A DNA stretch of 64,000 bases from Streptomyces sp. G-G2 (GCF_030063135.1 NZ_JASISO010000039.1:17245-81244), one strand, 5' to 3'. Positions 48,383 to 56,758 are shown, numbered from the stretch's first letter. Made by a program: numbers and translations. Notes: generated by a model not told the origin, from the letters alone.

Positions 48383-48646
48383 TCAGCCCCGCTTGGCCTG
48401 CGCCTTCTGCTGCATGCCGCGGGTCTTCGCCGACACGGACTGGACGTCGCGCACGGCCGCCTTGGCGCGCGCCTCGGCGGCCGTGTTCTTCGCGAGCGCG
48501 CGTTCGGAGTCGTGGTGGCCGTCGTGACGGCCGTCGTGGTGGCTGTCGTGGTGGCCGCCCTTGGCGTCGCTCTTGGCCTCGCTCTTGGCGCCGCCCTTGG
48601 CACCGCTCTTGCCGCCGCCCTTGCCGCCGTGGTCCTTCTTCGCCAT
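48383..48646 (-). CDS. small His/Lys/Ala-rich protein
   Basis: 87 residues with an excellent ribosome site (GGAGG, nine bases before ATG 48646). The N-terminal part is Lys/Gly/Ala-rich, then a cluster HHDSHHDGRHDGHHDSE with seven His, then a helical Ala/Lys/Arg-rich tail ending QKAQAKRG. It looks unfolded and basic; the His cluster could bind metal or nucleic acid. No family known to me. It lies 19 nt from the CodA-like start, upstream of it on the same strand, and is divergent from the S9 peptidase gene. Confidence 0.75.
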   Translation of the reverse strand: MAKKDHGGKGGGKSGAKGGAKSEAKSDAKGGHHDSHHDGRHDGHHDSERALAKNTAAEARAKAAVRDVQSVSAKTRGMQQKAQAKRG

Positions 48647-48733
48647 GGTCCCGCCTCCTCGGTACGTCCCCCCACTGTCCCGCCGTCCGCATCCGTCGGC
48701 ATCCCGGGGGCCGGTGCGGCGAGAATGGGGCGC

Positions 48734-50605
48734 ATGACCAGCGATGTGACGAGCGATGTGAGCGGCGACCTGACCGACGGCGCGACCGACGGCGCGACCG
48801 GGGACACGACCGGGGACGCCGTGCCCGACTGGGAGAAGCGCTTCCGGGCGCCCCGCGTCGGCCTGCCCGACTGGGCCGAGGACGCCCCGGACCGCAGCCT
48901 CTTCGTCTCCAACGCGACGGGGACCTACGAGCTGTACGCGTGGGACCGGGCGACCGGCGCGCAGCGCCAGGCCACCGACCGCCCGAACGGCACCACCGAC
49001 GGCACCCTCTCCCCCGACGGCGAGTGGATCTGGTGGTTCTCCGACACCGACGGCGACGAGTTCGGCGTGTGGGTGCGCCAGCCCTTCGCGGGCGGCCCCG
49101 ACGAGCCCGCCACCCCCGGCCTGGAGGCCTCCTACCCGGGCGGGCTGGCGATCGGCCGGGACGGCACCGCGGTGGTGGGCCGGTCCACCGACGAGGACGG
49201 CTCGACGCTGCACGTCGTACGCCCCGGCGCGGAGCCGGTGGAGATCTACCGCCACCACGAGTCGGCCGGCGTGGGCGACCTCTCGCGCGACGGCACGCTC
49301 ATCGTGATCGAGCACACCGAGCACGGCGACGCGATGCACTCCTCGCTGCGCGTGGTCACCCTGGACGGGGCGACCGTGGCCGAGCTGGACGACTCGAAGG
49401 GCGGAACGCAGGAGCTGGGGCTGTCCGCGCTCGGCTTCGCGCCGGTCGAGGGCGACAACCGGCTGCTGGTGGGCCACCAGCGGCGCGGCCGCTGGGAGCC
49501 GATGGTGTGGGACGTCGTGGCGGGCACCGAGCAGGACCTGGAGATCGACCTGCCCGGCGACGTGAGCGCCGAGTGGTACCCGGACGGCAGCGCCCTACTG
49601 ATCGCACACGAGTTCGAGGCACGCGGCGAGCTGTGGCGCTACGACCTCGCGACGCGGGAGCTGACCCGGGTGGACACCCCGCCCGGTACGGTCTCGGGCG
49701 CGACCGCCCGCCCCGACGGCACCGTGGAGTACCAGTGGTCCTCGGCCGCCGAGCCCGCCTCGGTACGGTCCACCACCGGCGCGGTCGTCCTGGATCCGCC
49801 GGGCTTGCGGCCGCCGGGCTCGGTCCCGGTCGAGGACGTGTGGGTGGAGGGCCCGGGCGGCCGGATCCACGCCCTGGCGCAGCGCCCCACCGGGCACGGG
49901 GACGGGCCCTTCCCGACCGTGTTCGAGATCCACGGCGGGCCGACCTGGCACGACAGCGACGCCTTCGCCGCCACCCCCGCGGCCTGGCTGGACCACGGGT
50001 TCGCGGTGGTCCGGGTCAACTACCGGGGCTCGACAGGGTACGGGCGCGAGTGGACCGACGCGCTCAAGCACCGGATCGGACTGATCGAGCTGGAGGACAT
50101 CGGCGCCGTACGCGCGTGGGCGGTGGAGTCCGGGCTCGCCGACCCGGCGCGCCTGGTGCTGTCCGGCGGCTCGTGGGGCGGCTACCTGAGCCTCCTGGGC
50201 CTCGGCACGCAGCCCGAGGTGTGGGCCGTGGGGCTGGCCGCGGTGCCCGTCGCCGACTACGTGGCGGCGTACGAGGACGAGATGGAGCCGCTCAAGGCGC
50301 TGGACCGGACCCTCTTCGGCGGGACGCCCGCGGAGGTGCCGGACCGCTTCGCCGCCTCCTCGCCACTGACCTACGTGGACGCGGTGCGCGCGCCCGTGCA
50401 CATCGCGGCGGGAGTCAACGACCCGCGCTGCCCGATCCGGCAGATCGACAACTACATCGAGCGGCTGGCGGCGCGCGGCGCCGAGCACGAGGTCTACCGC
50501 TACGACGCCGGGCACGGCTCGCTCGTCGTGGAGGAGCGGATCAAGCAGGTCCGGATGGAGCTGGACTTCGCGCTGAAGCACTTGCCGCGGGGCTCCGGGG
50601 CCTGA
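48734..50605 (+). CDS. S9-family serine peptidase (prolyl oligopeptidase/acylaminoacyl peptidase type)
   Basis: 623 residues. An N-terminal beta-propeller (about 40-370) carries many W/D repeats; the C-terminal alpha/beta hydrolase domain holds the triad Ser480 (GGSWGG), Asp563 (GVNDPRCP) and His594 (AGHGSL). No signal peptide. The first 30 residues are Asp/Thr/Gly repeats (TSDVTSDV and GATDGAT). ATG 48734; ATG 48725 is an alternative three codons earlier. It cleaves short peptides or acylated amino acids. Confidence 0.92.
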   Translation: MTSDVTSDVSGDLTDGATDGATGDTTGDAVPDWEKRFRAPRVGLPDWAEDAPDRSLFVSNATGTYELYAWDRATGAQRQATDRPNGTTDGTLSPDGEWIWWFSDTDGDEFGVWVRQPFAGGPDEPATPGLEASYPGGLAIGRDGTAVVGRSTDEDGSTLHVVRPGAEPVEIYRHHESAGVGDLSRDGTLIVIEHTEHGDAMHSSLRVVTLDGATVAELDDSKGGTQELGLSALGFAPVEGDNRLLVGHQRRGRWEPMVWDVVAGTEQDLEIDLPGDVSAEWYPDGSALLIAHEFEARGELWRYDLATRELTRVDTPPGTVSGATARPDGTVEYQWSSAAEPASVRSTTGAVVLDPPGLRPPGSVPVEDVWVEGPGGRIHALAQRPTGHGDGPFPTVFEIHGGPTWHDSDAFAATPAAWLDHGFAVVRVNYRGSTGYGREWTDALKHRIGLIELEDIGAVRAWAVESGLADPARLVLSGGSWGGYLSLLGLGTQPEVWAVGLAAVPVADYVAAYEDEMEPLKALDRTLFGGTPAEVPDRFAASSPLTYVDAVRAPVHIAAGVNDPRCPIRQIDNYIERLAARGAEHEVYRYDAGHGSLVVEERIKQVRMELDFALKHLPRGSGA

Positions 50606-50658
50606 GCGGGCCCCGACCCGGGACGAAGCGACCGGTGCGCCCCCCGTACGGTGGTGGG

Positions 50659-51483
50659 GTGCACCGGTTTCTCCTGACCCCGCGCTGGTGGGGGATCAAC
50701 GTCTTCGTCGTGCTGGCCGTTCCCTTCTGTCTGTTCATGGGGACGTGGCAGCTCGGCCGGTTCGAGGACCGCGTCGGCAGCCACCGGGAGGCGACCGCGC
50801 AGCGGCCCGCCGACCGGAACGCCGCTCCGCTGGACTCCCTGCTCCCGGTGGACACCCAGACCTCCGGACGTCTTGCCTCCGCTTCCGGGGTGTACGCCGA
50901 GCAGCTGCTGGTCCCCGACCGCGAGCTCGACGGGAAGCCCGGCTTCTACGTGCTGACGCTGCTGCGCACCGAGGGCGGCAAGGCCGTTCCGGTGGTCCGC
51001 GGCTGGCTCCCGGGAACCCCGGACCCGGCCCGCGCCCCGGCTCCGCCGACCGGTCCGGTCCAGGTCTCCGGCGTGCTCCAGGCCCCGGAGAACTCCAGCA
51101 CCAAGGGCGTCCACGCGCAGGGCGGCCTGCCCGCCGGGCAGCTCGGGGTGATCGGGGCGGCCTCGCTGGTCAACCTGGTGCCGTACGGGCTGTACGACGC
51201 GTGGCTGACCGTACCGACGGCTTCGGACGGGATGACTCCGGTACCGGCGAAGGCCCCGACGAACACCGGGCTCGACCTCAAGGCCTTCCAGAACCTCGGT
51301 TACACCGGCGAGTGGTTCGTCTTCTCCGCCTTCGTGCTCTTCATGTGGTTCCGCCTCTACCGGCGCGAGGTCGAGACCCTGCGCGACGCCGAGGCCGGGC
51401 TGCTGCCGCAGGACCCGGCGCAACCCTGCGCCGGGCCCGTCGGCGCCGAGGCTACGGCTTCGGCGCCGCATCCAGCGCGATGA
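50659..51483 (+). CDS. SURF1-family cytochrome oxidase assembly protein
   Basis: 274 residues. Two membrane helices flank an extracellular domain: WWGINVFVVLAVPFCLFMGTWQLGRF at the start and EWFVFSAFVLFMWFRLY near residue 222-238. The WQL and PGFYVLTLLR motifs fit SURF1, a heme-a/oxidase assembly factor. GTG 50659 lies six bases after TACGGT (50647-50652), hence leaderless. The last 32 bp overlap a convergent gene. A Glu/Ala/Pro-rich tail ends the protein. Confidence 0.92.
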   Translation: MHRFLLTPRWWGINVFVVLAVPFCLFMGTWQLGRFEDRVGSHREATAQRPADRNAAPLDSLLPVDTQTSGRLASASGVYAEQLLVPDRELDGKPGFYVLTLLRTEGGKAVPVVRGWLPGTPDPARAPAPPTGPVQVSGVLQAPENSSTKGVHAQGGLPAGQLGVIGAASLVNLVPYGLYDAWLTVPTASDGMTPVPAKAPTNTGLDLKAFQNLGYTGEWFVFSAFVLFMWFRLYRREVETLRDAEAGLLPQDPAQPCAGPVGAEATASAPHPAR

Positions 51484-52594
51484 CGCCCGTCCGGTAGACC
51501 GTCCCCCCGCAGGCCGCGGGGATGGTCGTCCGGGTGACCGGCGCGCCCGGCTGCGGGGTGTGCGTGAGCGCCACCCCGGCGCCCTCAGGACTGGGCCCGG
51601 TGCTCGGCTCCGGACCCGCGCCCGCGTCGGCGCCCGAGGTCCGGGCGGCCGGGGCATCCGCTGTACCGCCCTGCGGCGGCTTGCCGCCCGGCTCCGCTCC
51701 CGTGCCCGTACAGGCCGTGGCCGAGGGCACCCACGCGAAGCGCACCTCGTAGGCCATGTTCGGCTGGAGCAGCAGGGACGGGGCCTCGACGACCGGATCC
51801 GGCAGCCCGGTCGCGGGGTCGCTCGCGGTGTGCGCGAGGACCGTGACCGGGCCCTGCCCGACGGCCGCGCCGGTGGTCGGCGCCGCCGTGACGGTGTCGG
51901 GTCCGGTGACGGTACAGCCGCTGGCCGAGACGTTGGTGACCCGGAAGCTGCCGTACACCTTGCCGTCCGCGTCCGGGGTGCGCGCGCTGGCGAGCACGCC
52001 CAGCTGGGCCGCGCCGCAGCCGGGCGATTCCGGGGCCGCGCCGCCGGGGGGCAGCAGCGGGCCGCCGCCGGTCGCCGCGCCCGTCGAGGACGGTCCGGCG
52101 GTGGTCCCGCCCGTCGTCAGGGGCGGCGCGCCCGGCGGCGGGGTTCCGGTGACACCGCCCGCGCCCTGGTCGTAGCCGGGGGCCTGGGTGAACCGGGGGC
52201 TCTCGCCCGCGCCCGCGGCGTGCGGGTCGGAGGTCGTGTCCGGCGTGCCGGCCGCGGACTCGCCGTGGCCCGCCATCGCCGAGTGGTCGCCCTCCGTGCC
52301 CTGGGCCGCCGTCAGGTGCAGGGCCGCCGGGACGGCCGTACCGCACAGCAGCACGGCCGCGGCGGCGCCGATGACGACCCGCCGCTTACGGGCCCTGCGG
52401 GCCGGGACGGCGTGGCGCAGCCGCTCCAGGGCGCCGTCCGAGGGCGCGAGGCCCCCGACGGCTCCGTGCAGCAGCCCGCGCAGCACCAGCAGCTCGTCCT
52501 CCTGCCCGTGCCCGCCCAGTGGCCCGTGACCGCGCCCGTGCTCCGGCCCGTGCTCGCGGTTCTCGTCCGGGGAGCCGTTCACCTGGTCGTTCAT
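51452..52594 (-). CDS. membrane protein downstream of the sigma factor, probable anti-sigma
   Basis: 380 residues. A His/Gly/Glu-rich cytoplasmic part is followed by ELLVLRGLLHGAVGGLAPSDGALERLRHAVPARRARKRR, a helical region, one membrane helix (VVIGAAAAVLLCGTAVPAAL), then a Gly/Pro/Thr-rich linker and an extracellular domain with several Cys (CGAAQLG, GCTVTGP, ACTGTG, ACGGTV). ATG 52594 overlaps the sigma factor stop (ATGA). This arrangement is usual for anti-sigma factors of SigE-family regulators, but no known anti-sigma motif is visible. The 3' end overlaps SURF1 by 32 bp. Confidence 0.72.
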   Translation of the reverse strand: MNDQVNGSPDENREHGPEHGRGHGPLGGHGQEDELLVLRGLLHGAVGGLAPSDGALERLRHAVPARRARKRRVVIGAAAAVLLCGTAVPAALHLTAAQGTEGDHSAMAGHGESAAGTPDTTSDPHAAGAGESPRFTQAPGYDQGAGGVTGTPPPGAPPLTTGGTTAGPSSTGAATGGGPLLPPGGAAPESPGCGAAQLGVLASARTPDADGKVYGSFRVTNVSASGCTVTGPDTVTAAPTTGAAVGQGPVTVLAHTASDPATGLPDPVVEAPSLLLQPNMAYEVRFAWVPSATACTGTGAEPGGKPPQGGTADAPAARTSGADAGAGPEPSTGPSPEGAGVALTHTPQPGAPVTRTTIPAACGGTVYRTGVIALDAAPKP

Positions 52595-53445
52595 GACTGC
52601 GCAGCCTCCATCGCCACCCGCAGCGCGGCAATGCCCCGCGATCCGTACGCCTTGACCGAGCCCAGGGATATCCCGAGCGTCTCGGCGACCTGGGCCTCCG
52701 TCATGTCCGCGAAATAGCGCAGCACCAGCACCTCGCGCTGGCGGCGCTGGAGTCCGCGCATCGATTTGATCAGGTCGTCCCGCTCCAGTTGCTCGTACGC
52801 GCCCTCCTCGGCGCTCGCCATGTCCGGCATCGGCTTCGACAGCAGCTTGAGGCCGATGATGCGGCGGCGCAGCGCGGAGCGCGAGAGGTTGACGACGGTC
52901 TGGCGCAGGTACGCCAGGGTCTTCTCGGGCTCGCGGACCCGGCTGCGCGCCGAGTGGACCCGGATGAACGCCTCCTGGACCACGTCCTCGCAGGAGGCGG
53001 TGTCGTCGAGGAGCAGCGCGGCCAGGCCCAGCAGGGAGCGGTAGTGCGCCTGGTAGGTCTCGGTGAGGTGGTCGACGGTGGTCCCGACGGGCGGAGCGTC
53101 GGCCACGACGGCTTCGGCCACGACCGTTTCGGCCACCGCGGCTTCGGCCGCAACCGCGTCCGCCACAACCGCGTCCGCCACCGCCGCGTCGGCCACCGCC
53201 GCGTCGGCCACCACGCCCTCCGGCACCGCGCCGTCGGCGCCGTCACGCGGGGAGGGCACGCGTCCCCCCCTGGCCGGTGCGGGCGCCGCAGCCGTCGCGG
53301 GGGTCGCGAGCGGCGCGCCGGAGCCCGGCGTTCCCGCCGGGACGGGCACGATCACCGGGAAGCCTCCGGGGAGCCGGGAGCGTCCGGGGAGCGGTGGGCG
53401 TGTGCGCACCGGTGGAACCACGAAGTCGAGCAATGCCTCTGCCAC
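52591..53445 (-). CDS. SigE-family RNA polymerase sigma factor with repeat-bearing N-terminus
   Basis: 284 residues, about 100 more than usual. Region 2 (ASCEDVVQEAFIRVH) and region 4 (EAQVAETLGISLGSVKAYGSRGI) form the C-terminal half. The N-terminal ~120 residues are Pro/Gly/Ala-rich and contain eight five-residue units of the AVADA type (residues 78-117), from a 15-bp DNA repeat. Start GTG 53445 has no clear ribosome site; a shorter product beginning near the sigma domain cannot be excluded. Coupled to the membrane gene downstream. AACC and CGTGTC about 15-20 nt apart upstream may be an own-type promoter. Confidence 0.85.
   Translation of the reverse strand: MAEALLDFVVPPVRTRPPLPGRSRLPGGFPVIVPVPAGTPGSGAPLATPATAAAPAPARGGRVPSPRDGADGAVPEGVVADAAVADAAVADAVVADAVAAEAAVAETVVAEAVVADAPPVGTTVDHLTETYQAHYRSLLGLAALLLDDTASCEDVVQEAFIRVHSARSRVREPEKTLAYLRQTVVNLSRSALRRRIIGLKLLSKPMPDMASAEEGAYEQLERDDLIKSMRGLQRRQREVLVLRYFADMTEAQVAETLGISLGSVKAYGSRGIAALRVAMEAAQS
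53096..53215. repeat. eight-unit 15-bp in-frame tandem repeat in the sigma gene
   Basis: Eight 15-bp units similar to GCGTCGGCCACCGCC lie head to tail with no spacing. They encode Ala/Val/Asp/Glu-rich pentapeptides. Adjacent units are nearly identical toward 53186-53215 and more diverged toward 53096. Confidence 0.95.
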
Positions 53446-53576
53446 GCCAGTTGGACACGCGTCCCCCGGTCAGGGTTGTACGCGTGCGGCAGCCTCACCA
53501 GCATTGTGTCGCCCGCCCTCATGCGTAACCGCTCTTCACCTTGGTCAAGGGATCTCCGACGATCCTACAAAGCGAA

Positions 53577-54650
53577 TTACGCGAATTCACCAGCGATCAG
53601 CTCAGCGATCTGCGTGGCATTCAGGGCGACGCCCTTGCGGAGATTGTCCGCGCAGACGAAGAACTCCAGCGCGCGGGGGTCGTCGAGCGACACCCGCACC
53701 CGGCCCACCCAGGCCGGATCGGTGCCCGCGGCGTCCACGGGGGTCGGGAACTCCCCCGCCGCCGGGTCGTCGACGAGGACCACCCCCGGGGCGGCCTCCA
53801 GGATCTCCCGGGCCCGCCCCGGGTCCACGGCGTTCTCGAACTGGGCCCGTACGGTCAGCGAGTGCCCGGTCATCACCGGCACCTGGACGCAGGTCACGGC
53901 CACGGGAAGGGCGTCGAGCTCCAGGATGCGGCGGACCTCCGCCCGTACCGCCAGCTCGTGCGAGGACCAGCCGTCCGCCCGCAGTTCCCCGGACCAGGGC
54001 ACCACGTTGAGGGCGAGGGGTGCCGCGAAGGGCCCGGTGTCCTCGCCGACGGCACGGCGTACGTCGCCGGTGTGCTCGCCCAGGTCCGTACCGGCGACCA
54101 CGGCCAGCTGGCGGCGCAGCGCCTCGGATCCGGCCCGGCCCTCCGCGCTCGCGGCCTGGTACGAGGAGACCACCAGCCCGGTCAGCGCGTACTCGGCGTG
54201 CAGCGCGCCCACGGCCGCGATCATCGCGGCCGTCACGGAGTCCGGCCCGGCGACGATGCCGCGCGGGCGCGTCCGTACGGCGTGCGCGTTGATCTCGGGG
54301 ACCACCAGCGGCACCTCGGGGTCGTCCCGGAAGGCCGCGGAGTGGTCCACGACGACGGCGCCGCGGGTGGTGACCACGGGCGCCCAGCGGGCCGACACCT
54401 CGGCCGGGGTCAGGAACACCACCACATCGCCCGCGCCGAGGCCGTCGAAGGCGTCCTCGGTGAGGGCGAGCACCTCGATCTCCTCCCCGCGCACGGTCAG
54501 CCGTCGGCCGGCCGAGCGGGAGGAGGCGATCAGGCGTATGCCACCCCAGATGTCCGCCCGCTGGGACAGGATCTGGAGCAGTACGGAGCCGACCGCTCCG
54601 GTCGCCCCGACCACGGCCAGCGCCGGGGCGGACGACCGGTCCGCGGTCAT
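53577..54650 (-). CDS. asd: aspartate-semialdehyde dehydrogenase homologue lacking the catalytic Cys
   Basis: 357 residues, the usual length, with the NADP fold start VVGATGAVGSVLL and the substrate-side residues SYQAAS (Gln) and MTGHSLTV (His). The active-site motif, normally NPNC(S/T)T, reads GPDSVT here, confirmed from the codons GGG CCG GAC TCC GTG ACG; Ser138 replaces the catalytic Cys. Glycines after SYQA are also altered (SAEG instead of SGAG). ATG 54650 overlaps the lysC stop (ATGA), the classical ask-asd operon. The enzyme may be inactive, regulatory or changed in function; the cell then needs another asd elsewhere. Confidence 0.85.
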   Translation of the reverse strand: MTADRSSAPALAVVGATGAVGSVLLQILSQRADIWGGIRLIASSRSAGRRLTVRGEEIEVLALTEDAFDGLGAGDVVVFLTPAEVSARWAPVVTTRGAVVVDHSAAFRDDPEVPLVVPEINAHAVRTRPRGIVAGPDSVTAAMIAAVGALHAEYALTGLVVSSYQAASAEGRAGSEALRRQLAVVAGTDLGEHTGDVRRAVGEDTGPFAAPLALNVVPWSGELRADGWSSHELAVRAEVRRILELDALPVAVTCVQVPVMTGHSLTVRAQFENAVDPGRAREILEAAPGVVLVDDPAAGEFPTPVDAAGTDPAWVGRVRVSLDDPRALEFFVCADNLRKGVALNATQIAELIAGEFA

Positions 54651-55168
54651 CGTCCGGTGCCTCCGTAGACGACGGCCTCGTCGCTGTCGGAGTCGAGGCC
54701 GAAGGCCGAGTGCACCGCGCGGACGGCGTCGTTGACGTCGTCCTGGCGGGTGACGACCGAGATGCGGATCTCGGAGGTCGAGATCAGCTCGATGTTGACG
54801 CCCGCGTCGGACAGCGCCTGGAAGAAGGAGGCGGTGACGCCCGGGTTCGTCTTCATGCCCGCGCCGACCAGGGAGATCTTGCCGATCTGGTCGTCGTAGC
54901 GCAGCGAGTCGAAGCCGATCGTGCCCTTCGCCTTCTCCAGGGCGTCGATGGCCTTGTGGCCCTCGGACTTGGGGAGGGTGAAGGAGATGTCCGTCAGGCC
55001 GGTGGCGGCGGCGGACACGTTCTGCACGATCATGTCGATGTTGATCTCGGCGTCCGCGATGGCGCGGAAGATGGCCGCGGCCTCGCCCGGCTTGTCCGGC
55101 ACACCGACGACCGTGATCTTGGCTTCGGAGACGTCGTGAGCGACTCCGGAGATGATGGCGTGCTCCAC
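54647..55168 (-). CDS. aspartokinase beta subunit from an internal start
   Basis: In-frame GTG 55168 (VEHAIISGVAHD) is preceded by AAGGGGA eight bases upstream. It would give 173 residues made only of the two ACT domains. Actinobacterial ask genes such as those of Corynebacterium are known to make alpha and beta subunits this way, and the position matches. Confidence 0.7.
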   Translation of the reverse strand: MEHAIISGVAHDVSEAKITVVGVPDKPGEAAAIFRAIADAEINIDMIVQNVSAAATGLTDISFTLPKSEGHKAIDALEKAKGTIGFDSLRYDDQIGKISLVGAGMKTNPGVTASFFQALSDAGVNIELISTSEIRISVVTRQDDVNDAVRAVHSAFGLDSDSDEAVVYGGTGR

Positions 55169-55921
55169 CGGCTCGTCCCCTTGCGGATTCTCGTTGCTGA
55201 CCCAGGTGCCGCGCAGTCCGGAGAAGGACGAACGGACGTGGATCGGGATGTTGTATCGGCGCGCGTACTCCACGCAGCGGTGCAGCAGCACCTTGGAACC
55301 GGACGCGGCCAGCTCCAGCATGTCCTCGGAGGAGATCCAGTCGATCTTCTGCGCCCTCTTCACGACGCGGGGGTCCGCGGTGAAGACGCCGTCGACGTCG
55401 GTGTAGATCTCGCAGACCTCGGCGTCGAGCGCCGCGGCCAGGGCGACGGCGGTCGTGTCCGAGCCGCCGCGGCCGAGGGTGGTGATGTCCTTGCTGTCCG
55501 CGGAGACACCCTGGAAGCCGGCGACGATGGCGATGTTGCCCTCGTCCAGCGCGGTACGGATCCGGCCCGGCGTGACATCGATGATGCGCGCTTTGTTGTG
55601 GACCGAGTCGGTGATCACGCCTGCCTGGCTGCCGGTGAACGACTGGGCCTCGTGGCCCAGGTTCTTGATCGCCATGGCCAGCAGGGCCATGGCGATCCGC
55701 TCTCCCGCGGTCAGCAGCATGTCGAATTCACGCCCGGCAGGCATCGGAGACACCTGTTCGGCGAGATCGATCAGCTCGTCCGTCGTGTCACCCATCGCCG
55801 ACACCACGACGACGACCTGGTGGCCGTCCTTCTTGGCGTCGACGATCCGCTTGGCGACCCGCTTGATGCCCTCGGCATCCGCTACGGAGGAGCCTCCGTA
55901 CTTCTGCACGACTAGGCCCAC
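54647..55921 (-). CDS. lysC: aspartokinase (alpha subunit)
   Basis: 424 residues. It phosphorylates aspartate, the first step to lysine, threonine, methionine and diaminopimelate. VQKYGGSSVA is the N-terminal kinase signature, TTLGRGGSDTTAVALA the substrate region, and two C-terminal ACT domains begin near ITVVGVPDKPGEAA and ISLVGAGMKTNPG; these give feedback control by Lys and Thr. GTG 55921 with GAGGAGC upstream. It is coupled to the asd homologue, and an internal start gives a beta subunit. Confidence 0.97.
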   Translation of the reverse strand: MGLVVQKYGGSSVADAEGIKRVAKRIVDAKKDGHQVVVVVSAMGDTTDELIDLAEQVSPMPAGREFDMLLTAGERIAMALLAMAIKNLGHEAQSFTGSQAGVITDSVHNKARIIDVTPGRIRTALDEGNIAIVAGFQGVSADSKDITTLGRGGSDTTAVALAAALDAEVCEIYTDVDGVFTADPRVVKRAQKIDWISSEDMLELAASGSKVLLHRCVEYARRYNIPIHVRSSFSGLRGTWVSNENPQGDEPVEHAIISGVAHDVSEAKITVVGVPDKPGEAAAIFRAIADAEINIDMIVQNVSAAATGLTDISFTLPKSEGHKAIDALEKAKGTIGFDSLRYDDQIGKISLVGAGMKTNPGVTASFFQALSDAGVNIELISTSEIRISVVTRQDDVNDAVRAVHSAFGLDSDSDEAVVYGGTGR

Positions 55922-56026
55922 GTGCGCTCCTCGATCAAGTCCGTCAGTTTGCGGGTGCAGTCTAACGAGCGGCCGCGATCCGACCGCCTCGTACCACATC
56001 ATGAGACGAAAAGATCAAAGAATACG

Positions 56027-56087
56027 TTCCCGTCGGATCGCGTCGGTTCCCATCGGATTCCGGCGCATCCCATCGGATTCCGACCGG
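56027..56087. repeat. three imperfect ~20-bp tandem copies between lysC and the DUF5063 gene
   Basis: Units beginning TTCCCGTCGGATCG, TTCCCATCGGATTCC and TCCCATCGGATTCC follow each other. The spacer 55922-56101 has no gene; it includes the lysC leader. Confidence 0.75.
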
Positions 56088-56101
56088 TCCTGGCGGATCC
56101 G

Positions 56102-56758
56102 TTACGTCCTGGGCAGCCCCAGCGGACCCGCGATCTCCTCCACCATGACCCGCCCGGCCTGCTCCGCGAGGTCGTCCTCGGCCAGGTCCTCGTCCGTGTC
56201 CAGGCCGTCCAGCTCCTGGAGCGGCTGGTCGAGCCGGACGTGCGCGACGAGCGACTGCAGGGCGCGCAGGGTGGCCGAGGCGGTCGAGCCCCAGTTGGAG
56301 AAGTACGAGAACTGCCACCACCACAGCGCCTCGGTGGTGCGGCCCGCGCGGTAGTGCGCGAGGCCGTGCCGCAGGTCGGCGACCACGTCCGCGAGGTCGT
56401 CGGAGATCCGGTGCGCGACCGGCGCCTTGCGGGGCTCGTAGGGGTCGAAGACCTCCGAGTAGACGTCGACCGGGTCCAGCATCAGCGCGAAGCGCTCGCG
56501 CAGCTCGTCCACGCCCGGCTCGGGCCCGATGTCGGGCTCGTAGCGCTCGTCGGGCACGACGTCCTCGTACGCGCCCAGGCGGCCGCCCGCCAGCAGCAGC
56601 TGGGAGACCTCCAGCAGCAGGAACGGCACCGCGCTGTCCGGGTCCTCGCCCTTGGCGACCTCGGTGACGGCGACGATGAAGGACTCGATCTGGTCGGAGA
56701 TCTGGACGGCGAAGTCGTCCGGGTCCAGACCCAGGGCGTGCAGCGTTGCGTCAGACAT
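56102..56758 (-). CDS. DUF5063 domain protein
   Basis: 218 residues, strongly acidic and helical: DDFAVQISDQIESFIVAV, LLLEVSQLLLAGGRLGAYED and WWWQFSYFSNWGSTASATLRAL are typical of the DUF5063 family found next to recR in actinobacteria. ATG 56758 lies inside the recR end (8-nt overlap) and GAAGGAAGG within recR acts as ribosome site. It is the last gene of the ybaB-recR unit. Function unknown. Confidence 0.88.
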   Translation of the reverse strand: MSDATLHALGLDPDDFAVQISDQIESFIVAVTEVAKGEDPDSAVPFLLLEVSQLLLAGGRLGAYEDVVPDERYEPDIGPEPGVDELRERFALMLDPVDVYSEVFDPYEPRKAPVAHRISDDLADVVADLRHGLAHYRAGRTTEALWWWQFSYFSNWGSTASATLRALQSLVAHVRLDQPLQELDGLDTDEDLAEDDLAEQAGRVMVEEIAGPLGLPRT

